Source: Asterionellopsis glacialis (Eukaryota; Bacillariophyta; Plagiogrammaphyceae; Rhaphoneidales; Asterionellopsidaceae). From it: 34,274 nt of DNA. Positions 1-9,847 of the stretch are shown piece by piece (within the stretch, counting starts at the first letter, position 1; each line of letters starts with the position of its first letter). Under the pieces are notes generated by a model, which saw only the letters and a list, made by a program, of their open reading frames with translations, searched no databases and was not told the origin of the DNA. Location of the stretch: NCBI GenBank assembly GCA_014885115.2, contig WKLE02000540.1:1-34274 (forward strand). The letters are read 5' to 3'. The translations under genes were made by a program, and so were the position numbers.

Positions 1-900
1 CTGGATTCGCTTTTTTCACCAGCTGATCCATACCCGTCCTCCGACGAAACGAGAGGGTCCATCTCAGTCGCTGTCATGATGATTAGATACACTTCTCAAA
101 AATAATTGACCCTGAAGTGGGCATAATTTGAAATGATGAAATGAATTATCAGAAATGTATTTTTGAAACCATACGTGTCACATTTGACATTAGTCGCAAC
201 ATGGTTTTTTACCCTCTCTAGAGAGAGGACCATAGCAATCGGTGAATCGTGGTGCATTTCCGGATGCATTTTATTAATGGAAAAATTCAGGTGATGATAC
301 AATGCATTTTCTACAGGACCCTTGTACTGGAGGGCTTAACGGTTTCAGTTAAAACCCGAGTGGCGCGGGAAAAAGATTCACAGAGATTCTCTTTCAATGA
401 GAAAAAGAGCACCTTTCAGTGCTGGTTTTGTGCACGTGATGATGACGTCAATCAAGCATCGAATTACCCAATCATTTATCAGGATTATATATTCATAAAG
501 CACAAGGTGCATAAAAAATGAAAAGTCGAATAAATAACTTAATGAAATTTATTGTAAATCAACAACCAGCTCCAAACGGATGAAATAAATCATATGAAGT
601 TTTTAAACAATTACAACCATCTTGCAGAATAATATATAAATATTAGAATTAGAATTTATTTTGTTCTTGTTGGCCTGTTGGTTGTCCAGTTATGGTTATG
701 GTAAGGTATATCTTGCGTTTGTTTTGTTTTACTTCCAAACTTATTTCTATTCTTGATGTTCTGTTCTGACTTCCACTAATGTACAATTAAATACACCAAC
801 ATTAATTTCTTTGAAAGGATGCTTTTGAAAGGATGATTGTTGATTTTTTATTTGTAGAAGTATACTACGTACAGTAGTAGGGTTCAAACTAGAAAAACAT
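1..900. other. Intergenic, no supported gene
   Basis: AT-rich sequence with only short chance ORFs. It includes the 12-bp perfect palindrome CTCTCTAGAGAG at 214-225, which recurs in related form in other intergenic regions of the window. If the gag remnant just to the right belonged to a full element, its pol gene would lie here (lower coordinates on the minus strand), but I see no recognisable protease, integrase or reverse transcriptase motif. Confidence 0.5.
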
Positions 901-999
901 TTTTTTTTAACTCCACGTAAGTTCAAGGTTTATATGTCAACAACAAACTTAAAATTGTCAGGATTTTTTCACCGTCTTTAATTTCCTTTTTCCAGACTT

Positions 1000-1735
1000 T
1001 TGATTCTTGAGGTGGGTTGGAAAATCTGCTGTCCCACAAAAGTAAACTGCACCGAAGTAAAAACTTGAAATCCTGGTCCCTTTTTGTAACAGCAGATACA
1101 TTTTTTTCATGCTTGGGAGCATTTCCATGGAACCTCCTCATCTTTCGTATCTTGGTTGTTCTTGTTGTTCTAATGTTTGACTTTGTCTCTTTCATTTTTG
1201 TTCGATGGATTGTCGAACTTATGATTGCTGAGCACGTTACTGGCTTCAGTAATCGTCTGAGGATATTGATTATTCCCCAGCGACTTTTGAGTATTTAAAC
1301 CAATCAATATAAATCCATATTTCTTTTGATCCGCATTGTAAAGGTAAATATATGCTAACAGCGTATCAAATGCTTGTCCCGAGAACTTGTCTTGATTGCT
1401 TCTCTCGTATCCTGGCATTGACTAAATGTACTTGGTCAGAATGATAGGACCTCCGATATGAGATTCTAGGACATCTTTTGATACTTTAAAACGCTTGGTA
1501 TAGTTGTTCAGTAAGCGTTTCGTGTTCCTTCTGCTTCGTATTTATTAGAGCTAAGATCGAATCAAATATAGTGCTCATTACGTATCTGCTTTCTTGGTAA
1601 TTTAGGGCGTGTTCCTTTATGGCTTTCAGTAGCTCAATAGGATTATTCTTGATTACTCTGGAGAAATCTATTCTTGCTTGAACTTTGTTCTGCATAGGAT
1701 CTTGCCCACTGGCAGCAACCTACAAAAATGATGCG
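1000..1735 (-). pseudogene. Decayed Ty1/copia-like gag (CoDi-type) remnant
   Basis: Read on the minus strand from about 1695, pieces in two frames give a continuous gag-like protein: NNPIELLKAIKEHALNYQES, then TLTEQLYQAF, then after a frame change KRFKVSKDVLESHIGGPI, an in-frame TAG, and SLGNNQYPQTITEASNVLSN. This order (short helix, QK.E..L.....KRFK, ESHIGGPI, SLGNNQYP.TI.EA.NVL) is what I know from gag regions of diatom copia elements. About 60 codons further on, a degenerate CCHC zinc knuckle (KCICCYKKGP) is readable near 1089-1105. At least one frameshift and several stops show that it is not functional. No LTRs or pol were found. The family call is from memory, not a search. Confidence 0.6.
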
Positions 1736-1754
1736 AATGCCGTACAAAGAATGG

Positions 1755-2187
1755 TTATCCCACACAAATTTGACAAGGGGGGATCAGTTGGACCCCACGG
1801 GCCGCATTACTGCTATCGATTGATTGGCTGTGGTGGGGAAAAGTCCAAAGGGAGAATGTGACAAGAGGAGTAGTGAATATTTGTTCGACGAGCTCACGTT
1901 TTTCCAACCAAAAGATAACTTGTACATCGTCGATCCAAGGCAACAAAAGGACATCCATTGTCACTTTGGTATGAACGGTGTCATTGCCGAAGACCGTTTC
2001 GACACGAGCCGGAATGCCCATGACAGCATCCGAAGCAGCCGAAGCAGTGCCCGCTCTTATCTCTCCTACCAAAGGCCATCCCTCGGCGAGACATTCCACT
2101 GCCGACTGGAGCAATCCAGACCTGGAGACGCATCACCGATTCGTCAAAAATGAATTGATCACAAAATTGAACTTGTTGTTCTCATAA
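1755..2187. other. GC-richer anonymous coding-like remnant
   Basis: This block is richer in GC than its surroundings and stays open on both strands: 1755-2114 minus (119 codons, with ECLAEGWPLVGEIRAGTASA) and 1824-2153 plus (109 codons). Neither starts with a convincing conserved domain, and the minus reading begins at a non-ATG codon downstream of a stop. I do not recognise the product. It is most likely a fragment of a once-coding sequence; which strand was coding is undecided. Confidence 0.25.
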
Positions 2188-2566
2188 TGCAAGACATAGA
2201 CTGCCGAAACAAAATAGTGGAAAAAAGCATTACAAGATACAATACACACATCCCCTTTCTCCTGGTTTTCGTACATCATGGTAGGCTATCTATATGTTGT
2301 GAAATCCTCAAGTATACAAGCATACTTGAGGCAAAGACTATAAGTTTGATTGGTCCTCGTGGGTCCGCAGATTCTGTAGCTCCGAACTGAATTTTGTTTT
2401 TTACTTGTTATGTCAAACATTTTTTCGTTTCGCTAGTCCTCAAACAGCAGTATAGTGCAATGCATCGAAAGATAATCCAATATTCAATAAGATCCTGTCA
2501 AGTCATAGTGCCAACTTATTTTTAATTCTTACTATGTACACACAACCATAAACTCTTTTTTGTCTT
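2188..2566. other. Intergenic, 3' flank of the AAA ATPase gene
   Basis: AT-rich spacer between the anonymous remnant and the stop codon of the minus-strand ATPase gene. It would contain that gene's 3' UTR and polyadenylation site. Nothing else is recognisable. Confidence 0.4.
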
Positions 2567-5500
2567 TTAACTTTGCGCAGATGCAACAAAGTTTTCCATT
2601 TGTTTTACCTTGGCATGTGCACCCCAAGCCTCGTACGCAGATTTAGCCTGAGTCGCAAAGTCTAGAGATCTTCTTTCATCACCAAAGTGGAGGCAGGCAA
2701 GGTGTGCCCGTTCGCATGCGATAGCCCATTCACTTGCCATGCTCCGACTTTTAGATGAGTCAATCGCTGCTTCAAACTTTGCGAGTGCCTTTGGAGCATC
2801 TCCTTTTACAACTTCAATCTCTGCTTCGAGTAAGAAAAGCTTAGTTGTCAATAGGTTTGGAGAATGCCGGCGTAATTTCTTCAATTTCTTTAAGGATTGA
2901 TGCGCCTTGTGTGTATGTTTCCGTTTCTCTATTCCCTTTTGAGCTAACGCAAGAGAAGTTAACCCTGAATAAAAGTGTTGCTCACAAATCACAGTTGATC
3001 CTGAGCTCACAGGTGGTCCTTCAGTAAACATTTGTCCTGCAAGTTCATAATCGTTAAAATAATAGGCTAAAAAAGCACGCATAAACCAAATGAAAGCCAA
3101 ATGATACGGAGCATCCTTCTCTTGCTCGAGGCCTAATTCAGCGTCATACATTTCACCCTTCAATATAGCAGGGTTGTCCGTTGATGATTTACCCAACAAA
3201 ATTTGAATTACTTGAAACAGAGGCATGAAACTCCCAGTGACATGTGTATGATAGGAGATTAAGGCACTATCCAGAACTCGGATTTCTTTTTCTAGCGTAT
3301 CCAGATTTTGTACGCCTGAAAAAAAGCTGAGTATATAATATCGTATTCCACAACTACAACCATATTCACTGTCTCCAGTATTAAACCCAACATGCATCGC
3401 GTCATATAGGGGAGGTAAATATTGTGATGGGGGGTCCTTCCAAGGCGATATAAATCCATAAGTTATAAAGTATATCTTTGATAGGAATTCTCTTTGCTGG
3501 AACTTTTCTACAATGGAAACAGCAAGTTGACTATACCTGGAGGCCTTGTCAATATCAAAGAACGGGAATTGACTAATCAGATGGCCGTAGAGGGCAAATG
3601 CCGTTGACGATGCTCCAAGCAGACCATGCTTTAAGGTTAATTGAACCATACGGAATGCAATCAACGGTAGGAGATCTTTTCTGTACAAGATACATGATGT
3701 GTATATCATACTGAGCATTTGCATGGCACAAACCTTCATCGGGTCGACCATTCGGGGTAGTTTCATAATTTCATCGTCTGTGACTCCTCTCAGCATGTAT
3801 TTTGTTCGAAACATCTCAGACAGTATAGTTACTGTGTTACCTTTCTTGGGAAACGTTTCACCTAGTTGACGTAAAAAGTCAAATCCAAGCCATAAAGCCT
3901 TTTCCAATTCATGCCGATTACTTAAGGAATACACTCGTGTTGCAACAGCACGCATTAAGTCTTTTTGTATAGAAAGAAGATGGAAAAAATGTTTTGCCTT
4001 GAGAAAGATTCTTTACAAAGTTATAAACGACAAAGTGAGAAAGAATGGAAACGAGCTAAGCAAAACTTACCACATAAAGAACGTGAATTATCAATGATCT
4101 CATCAATAAGTATATTCATTCGTTCAACATTTGTTAAACAACATTCAACCTCTGCGGCAGAGTTGTATAATTCTAGGCTTAAATGATATTCATCTCTCCA
4201 ATGGCGTTGTGCCAAAAGATCAATTCCAACCTTGAGATATCTAGATGCTGTAGCAAAGTCAAAACACTTGATCGATTTTTGACCTGCACGAAGACAAAGT
4301 AATGCAACTTGATTTTTCTCTTCTTGGGTGTCAATCAATTCGATACCCTGAATTAGTTGGTTCAATACCAGGTATATATTCTTATTGATTTCGTTTTCTG
4401 TGAGCTTATCGTGTAAAGTCCGACCAAACCATAAGTGGTACCTACTCCTGTCTTCCTTACGAATCAATGATGATGCTCCCTCTTGGATACGGTCATGAGT
4501 AAAGCGATACCACCCGCCATGGTGACCACTGTCATTGCCATTGTCTCCGCTGTTATCGGGACAAGAGAAATCTACTTTCGCAATCAAATATTTTTCCTCC
4601 GCAACCTCTAATGCATGATCTACCTGATCTCTAGGTAACAGCGATGTAAGCAAATACTTTTCAAATTCTGCTCCAATACAAGCTGCCATTCGGATAACAT
4701 CTTTCACCTTTGGGGGTAGTTGCTCCATTTTGGTCGATTCTAATTCATCAATACCATTTACTACCGAATCCCTTACAGCACTTTCGATTTCGATTTTATC
4801 CCATTCCCATACCGATGTACCTGGATACATATACAGTATACCTTCTTCATATAAGAATTTAATCATTTCTAAAATGAAATAAAAATTCCCACCCGTTTTT
4901 TTGTAGATGAACTCTGCCAGAGGTAGCGTTGTGCCAGGTGATAGCTTTAGGGTGGATGACAAATACACATTCACAGATTTCTCATCAAGATTGAATAGTT
5001 CAATGTTGAATATATGCGCTGTTTTGTCATCCTCCATCCGTCGTAACATTCGTGCTACCTCATGACCTCTCTTGACTTCATTATCACGGCACGTCCCCAC
5101 TATCAATACACCTGTACTCGCCTGATCCGTGATAAAAGCTTCCAACAATGACAAGGTTCCGGCATCTGACCATTGCAAATCATCAATCAAAATCACTAGG
5201 GGACACGTTGGAGAAGAAATAGCACGAACCAAGTTACGGATCATAATTTGTAAGTCTTTCTGAGGTTCGGATGTATTTCGAGCACTCGCTTCACTGGAAT
5301 AGCAACCAGCTCGAGGACCTAATATCCGTCCAAGTGCGGGGATTGTATCAAGTAATAAACGAAGTTCAAGTGCAACTTCTTCTTTTATGCGTTCCTTGAC
5401 GCTTTGTATGTGTTGTGGATCTTTTTGTAACACATGGTTCGCAAATTCAGTGAAGGCTGCCACTAATGGTGCAAACGGTTCTGGACGTTGAATTTGATCA

Positions 5501-6010
5501 AATTTACCTCGTATAAAGTAACCACCACGACGTTGGGGTGTTGAGGATGTAACTACACTTTTTAAAGTTTCTGCTAAACATGTCTTTCCTGTTCCACTTT
5601 GCCCTGATATCAACACGAATTCCTTTTTTCGGTGGCGACTAGGAGACAACTTCTGATCACAACTACAACAACGTTCAAATGCATCTAACAAAGCTTGTTG
5701 TTCAAATTTTCGATTGAAAAGTTCACCATTTTGATTCTTAAGAAAGGATAATTCATTCAGATGTTCAGACATCTTCAATAGTTTTTGTAGTTGTCGTTTC
5801 TTGTACAATCGAGACTGCTTGCAGAACACTAGAGTGCTAGCCCCCTCTTGCTCTCAAGTTAATTATTTGTTTCGGGCTCTGTGTTGGATCAACACTAATT
5901 TATTTAGAAATGGACTTCTGGAGTATGTTGTCCTAGAAGAAGACCTACCCTGTATGGGAGTTTGTAGTGTTTTTACTTTCGCTACAGCAGTTGCATGATT
6001 AGTTTTCATA
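2567..6010 (-). CDS. AAA-type (AAA_16/STAND-like) ATPase, three-exon gene
   Basis: Two long minus-strand ORFs are parts of one gene. An intron at 3961-4070 (110 bp, donor GTAAGT, acceptor AAAAAG) joins codon-in-phase. A probable first exon at 5950-6010 (ATG, 20 codons plus one base) joins through an intron at 5829-5949 (donor GTAGGT, acceptor CTCTAG), also in phase. The sum is 3213 nt, 1070 aa. The main exon has no ATG at its upstream open end, so without exon 1 the first ATG would be at 5772. A conserved start resembling a mini-ATPase linker (GELFNRKFEQQALLDAF) precedes Walker A GQSGTGKT (residues about 96-103) and Walker B LVILIDDLQWSD (about 232-242); LIVGTCRDNEV follows. This matches the large predicted ATPases of the COG3899/AAA_16 type, where a helical-repeat C-terminal half (residues about 500-1070 here) follows the nucleotide-binding module. 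Such proteins are often fused to kinases or cyclases; no such domain is visible here. The partner and role are unknown, and a regulatory or signalling function is inference. Confidence 0.8.
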
Positions 6011-6079
6011 GATTGCGTGACAAAGTAGTGTACTCGTAGAGATAGAAACAAGACCACAGTCAGTTAGGACTAGTGTAGT

Positions 6080-7560
6080 AGGTCCTAGAGAAATATCTGG
6101 TACATTCTGGTACATTCGAGCATGTACCTGGTATAGACATTTTAATGCAGACCTTCCTCTCAATTCTTTGGATAGTCAAAATAATATGGTCTTTGGGAGC
6201 GAGGTCCTAGTCCTGTACCTGTACTGTACCAGGTAACTCTGGTACCTGTACAGTGTATCTGTAAGGTAGTCGGACTGCCTGCCAAGGGTTTGAATGGGTC
6301 TTTTTCTATCGTTATTTCCAAAAAAAGGTGGCGAGACATATGTCCAGTTCTCAAGGAACACAATCGAAACGAAGCCTCCGAGTCGTTTCTGGACCTCATA
6401 CCTGTACTCTATTTGTACAGTACAAAAAATATTATTACTCTGTAAATGATACCCGGAGTTTCCATAGCACGGTGTATAGTAAAACAACCTCTTCATTAAT
6501 GATGTTCTGTTGTGATCCTTGCATTTCAAAAAACGTTTCCGATGAACATCTATCAAGACACAGACCATAAATAATATTACAGTGAATTACAAAAAAGAAA
6601 TACCCCTTCAAGTTGAAGACCGACATTCAAGGTTACAACAGGTACATATACTCTGTATGGTATTTTTAGTTTTTAGTTTGTTCTATCATATTCTGTTTAT
6701 CATTCATCAATGTGACAACTGATGACGTGCGTACAGATCGATTAACAGCGATAAAGACAACAGCGTAGTATTCTCATTATTCTTGTCTGATTCCCCTCTA
6801 GCTAGAGCAACTGTAGGTCCTGTAAGGAAGGTATGGAGCTTTTGACAACAATACTTTTTGCCTGGTATCTGGTACTTGCGCATTGTTCAAAATTCCATAA
6901 ATCCCCGCGTACCGGTACATTAATGACGTGCAATATACAATGAGTAAGGTAGGACGAGGGGGAGAACTTCGTATTCCAGCTCCTATAAAGGTAGTACCAG
7001 GACCTACACCCAACAGTTCGAACGTACCAGGTTCTACGTATCCTTTTAAATATAATATTGTTAATCAAGAAGCTGTTTTATCATCCCCGATTAACGCGTA
7101 TCCAATAATTCAACAGATGACGATAAATGCATGTTATTTGCACGACCCTAAAAAAGAAGACCTATACGAGTACGACTTGTCAAAAAACAATGATCATCGG
7201 AAAACAGGAGGGGTAAAACATTCTTGACAGGCGGGTAGGACCCTCTGATAGAGGTACGGGCCGTTACTTAGGACTAATTACCACGTACCTGGTAGGACCT
7301 ATTGACAATACCTGGGGTACTAGGGAAAGGGTTGGTAAAAAGTGTCTTACCTGGTACCAGGTACAGTGTTACATGGGTATGGGAAGCCTACGTAGGACCT
7401 CTACCAGGAACCCATCCAGGTATTTGGAGAACCCTACCAGACAGGTATTGCCAGGTACTGTACCATGTACCCAGGTACATTCGCTGTTATCGTTCCGAGT
7501 AGTACTAAATAAAACTTGTATTATACCTGGTATGTGCTGCAGGTGCTAATACCTGAATTG
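6080..7560. repeat. Field of short palindromic TACCTGGTA / TACCAGGTA repeats
   Basis: About 1.5 kb upstream of both flanking genes is dense in variants of CCTGGTAC and its complement. Clear copies lie near 6097-6113 (two CTGGTAC 10 bp apart), 6125-6133, 6226-6250, 6861-6875, 6994-7000, 7286-7294, 7348-7363, 7455-7480 and 7524-7532. The copy at 7348-7363 is a perfect 16-bp palindrome, TACCTGGTACCAGGTA. AGGTCCT/AGGACCT is also repeated (about 6081, 6213, 6391, 6814, 6999, 7292, 7396). The copies are dispersed rather than in strict tandem. ORFs crossing this field look like chance products of the repeats. A single further copy (TACCTGGTAC) is at 21300-21309. Confidence 0.7.
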
Positions 7561-8118
7561 TTTTGACAACAAGGTGTCATTCTTTATAACTTCTCATTAA
7601 CGGATGAGGTAGGCAGAACCCGAACCGTTATCGCTCTCATTGGTTTGTGTTCGCTTTAGCTTTTTTTATCGCCATGCCCACGACGAACAACGAGAAACAA
7701 TGGTCAATTCGCAGCATTCCTCATTCTGCTCACTAACTTTGATGCAGCATGGTTCTATCTATCTTTGAAATACATGTTATGTATTATACATATGAATATT
7801 AAGAAAAGCAGCTGAAGTTGGAAGGATGAATTCAGACATTTTATCGATCTCCGACCGGTCCCGGTAGCTTTTTTGGCGATTTCTAGCGAGAACCAGAATT
7901 ATCTGGAAGAGAGTATAAATAACACGAACCAAACATTATTCGGATGTCGAACGACCTACTAAAAGATACGGTTGTCCATTACAGTATACTATACTTTTCT
8001 CAGTCGTTATTTCTTCAAACTGCAACTCACTTCCAATTCGCCCCCCCCCCCCCCCCCCCTAAAGGCGAGAATAATCATTGACACGCGCATCTTCAACAGT
8101 TAAAATCAACATCGAAAA
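7561..8118. promoter_or_regulatory. 5' flank of the secreted Cys-rich protein gene
   Basis: Between the repeat field and the ATG at 8119. A TATA-like TATAAAT lies at 7914-7920, about 200 bp before the ATG, and is a plausible core promoter element. It is followed by a 19-base C run at 8041-8059. Promoter use is inference. Confidence 0.35.
8041..8059. repeat. Poly-C tract (19 nt)
   Basis: An uninterrupted run of 19 C in an otherwise AT-rich leader, 60 bp upstream of the start codon of the Cys-rich secreted protein. On the other strand it is a poly-G run. Such runs vary in length by slippage and are often mis-sized in assemblies. Confidence 0.9.
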
Positions 8119-8790
8119 ATGAAATCTTTTCGCATATTTCTTTGGAAAGTATTAATAATAGCCAGTTGTTTTGATAATATTATTCATGCACAACCTGGTT
8201 ATTTTCCCATATGCCATGTGTGTCCCGGTGGTGATCATAGTATGAATGATCCAAATGGTATATTAGATACAGGCTTGAGTAAATACAAATGTTCAGATGC
8301 ACGGAATTATGGATTAAAACGCGAATTAGGCCAGGCATCATGTTTGATATTTCAAATGTATGCTAATCAACAAGGTGGAAATGGATGCGATTGTAAGGAA
8401 CCTGTTTCATTCCCTGTTGAAAATACAAACCCAGTATGTAACATATGTCCTAATCTTGGTAGTGATGGTATCATTTATCCAGGCACGGATGATTTGTATG
8501 TGAAAACAACATGGCTTATGGAAATGCCATGCGATGAAATATATTTTTCAGCTATAAATCAATTTTTTCCTACTGAAGATATATGTCAAGACTTTCAAAA
8601 GGATGTCAAAGATATATGTTGTCTTGAACCATCCAATAGTGTACTTTCTGGTAGCGGTGGTGGAGGGAGTGGAGGGAGTGGTACTAATCATCAACCAGGA
8701 AATACATCATCTGCTGGTAATACTATTGCTGCAAAGATAAGGGATATCGCTGCTCTGATGAGTATTTTGACCATTATTCCCATTCTCTAG
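8119..8790 (+). CDS. Secreted, probably GPI-anchored cysteine-rich protein
   Basis: 223 aa. An N-terminal signal peptide (residues 1-24, basic then hydrophobic, probable cleavage after IIHA) leads into two similar cysteine modules. The first runs from CHVCPGG (residues 32-38) to CDCKEP; the second starts at CNICPNLG and ends at the CC before residue 175. Each has a CxxCP opening, an acidic/glycine stretch resembling a short DPNG/DGIIYPG turn, then single cysteines and a closing Cys pair. A low-complexity linker of glycine and serine follows, and the protein ends in a small-residue site and a hydrophobic tail (IAALMSILTIIPIL) with no charged residue after it, as expected for a GPI-anchor signal. 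Cysteine-rich secreted proteins of this CxxCP style are common in diatoms, mostly without known function. A cell-wall or surface role is inference. There is no paralogue in the window. Confidence 0.8.
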   Translation: MKSFRIFLWKVLIIASCFDNIIHAQPGYFPICHVCPGGDHSMNDPNGILDTGLSKYKCSDARNYGLKRELGQASCLIFQMYANQQGGNGCDCKEPVSFPVENTNPVCNICPNLGSDGIIYPGTDDLYVKTTWLMEMPCDEIYFSAINQFFPTEDICQDFQKDVKDICCLEPSNSVLSGSGGGGSGGSGTNHQPGNTSSAGNTIAAKIRDIAALMSILTIIPIL

Positions 8791-9372
8791 TGCTATATGG
8801 CAGAGAGAGAGGCATGGCAAAGGTACCACAAAAGCCATATTTTACTCCCTCCAAAAAATCATCCGTTCCCAGTGGATGTAATTAGTCACACTCTCTATGA
8901 AAGTTGAGAAACGTGAGTAGTAGTTGCAAAATTCATGCAGTTGAGTAAACGACTTGAGGATGTCGAACCCGCACTCGATTCTTCTATCAAAAACAATAGC
9001 GCGAAATGTAAACATAGTACTGTACCTTTTTAATCTCTTGCGAACATGAATGCAATCGACCACGGTAAAATGCTAATCCTGTGATGTGCAAATTAGGACT
9101 CATCCTCGTCTCTAACTACTGCTACTTAGATTGACAGTAGCCCCAACGTCCACACTGTTTTCAGGTTCATCATGGATATTTTCCTTTGAATCAAGTTCTA
9201 GCGTTGGTCTTACTCTTTAAAAAATCTAGCATCCACTTTTTGAACCAAACGAGAAACCCCACATGATTGAATCGAAAGTCTTAGACCTTAATCTATAACA
9301 GCCCTCATTGGTCATCTTGAGTATTTTTAGAATCAACTTGGATACAAAAACAAGAGTGAAGATCAAATAAAT
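8791..9372 (-). other. Intergenic with weak minus-strand coding traces
   Basis: No intact gene. On the minus strand several short readable pieces in different frames follow the stop of the zinc-ribbon-like gene: GFLVWFKKWMLDFLKSKTN near 9195-9260, LELDSKENIHDEPENSVDVG near 9140-9200, and an open stretch of about 70 codons at 8842-9063. They may be later exons of the neighbouring gene or parts of a decayed gene. None is recognised. Confidence 0.3.
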
Positions 9373-9847
9373 TCAACCTCCCATCCAGGACATTAGCTTC
9401 CCCGCAGAGAAAGGTCTTTCTGCAAAATCGATCTTTTTCTGCATGTATTCAGGTTCTAATGCATCACATGATGAGTAATCACTATAAAAATAATTGTTAG
9501 GACATGGTGGGTCTTCGTCCGGTATAATTTCCTTGTCATCAAGTCTACAAACGAGAAGGAATTGGGTTTGTTTTCCATACTCTTACGTTTGTACTTTTGC
9601 AATGTCATACACATTTCGAACACAATTTTTTTTTGGTACTTGTCTCATTGCCATAAAATGACACGGTATTTTGCTCTGAATCACAGAATGTACATTTCAC
9701 AATCCAAGCATGGGCCACATGTTGAAGTAGGATGATCCGGACAACACCCCCATTCATATACCCATCTACAATCTTGGGTTTTCCAAAATATGTATGGTAT
9801 GCATTTGTATCTTCAGTATCAGAGTAATGTACCGGTATGTAGTTGAC
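9373..9847 (-). CDS. Small spliced zinc-ribbon-like protein, partial or decayed
   Basis: Not visible as one ORF, but two minus-strand segments read well. Segment 1 (9847-9611) encodes IPVHYSDTEDTNAYHTYFGK and continues to IVKCTFCDSEQ and KKKLCSKC, a CxxC...CxxC arrangement typical of a zinc ribbon. Segment 2 (9531-9373) starts with EIIPDEDPPCPNNYFYSDYS and ends at a TGA after KLMSWMGG. A GT-AG intron at 9532-9610 (donor GTATGA after the last Cys, acceptor GACAAG, 79 bp) joins them in phase; another acceptor (TTTGTAG, 14 bp earlier) is also possible with a different frame. No start codon was found: upstream frames break near 9850, where YYGSHEDYKR is readable in another frame, so an upstream exon or a frameshift is needed. 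It could be a real gene with more exons or a pseudogene. Function is unknown. Confidence 0.4.
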
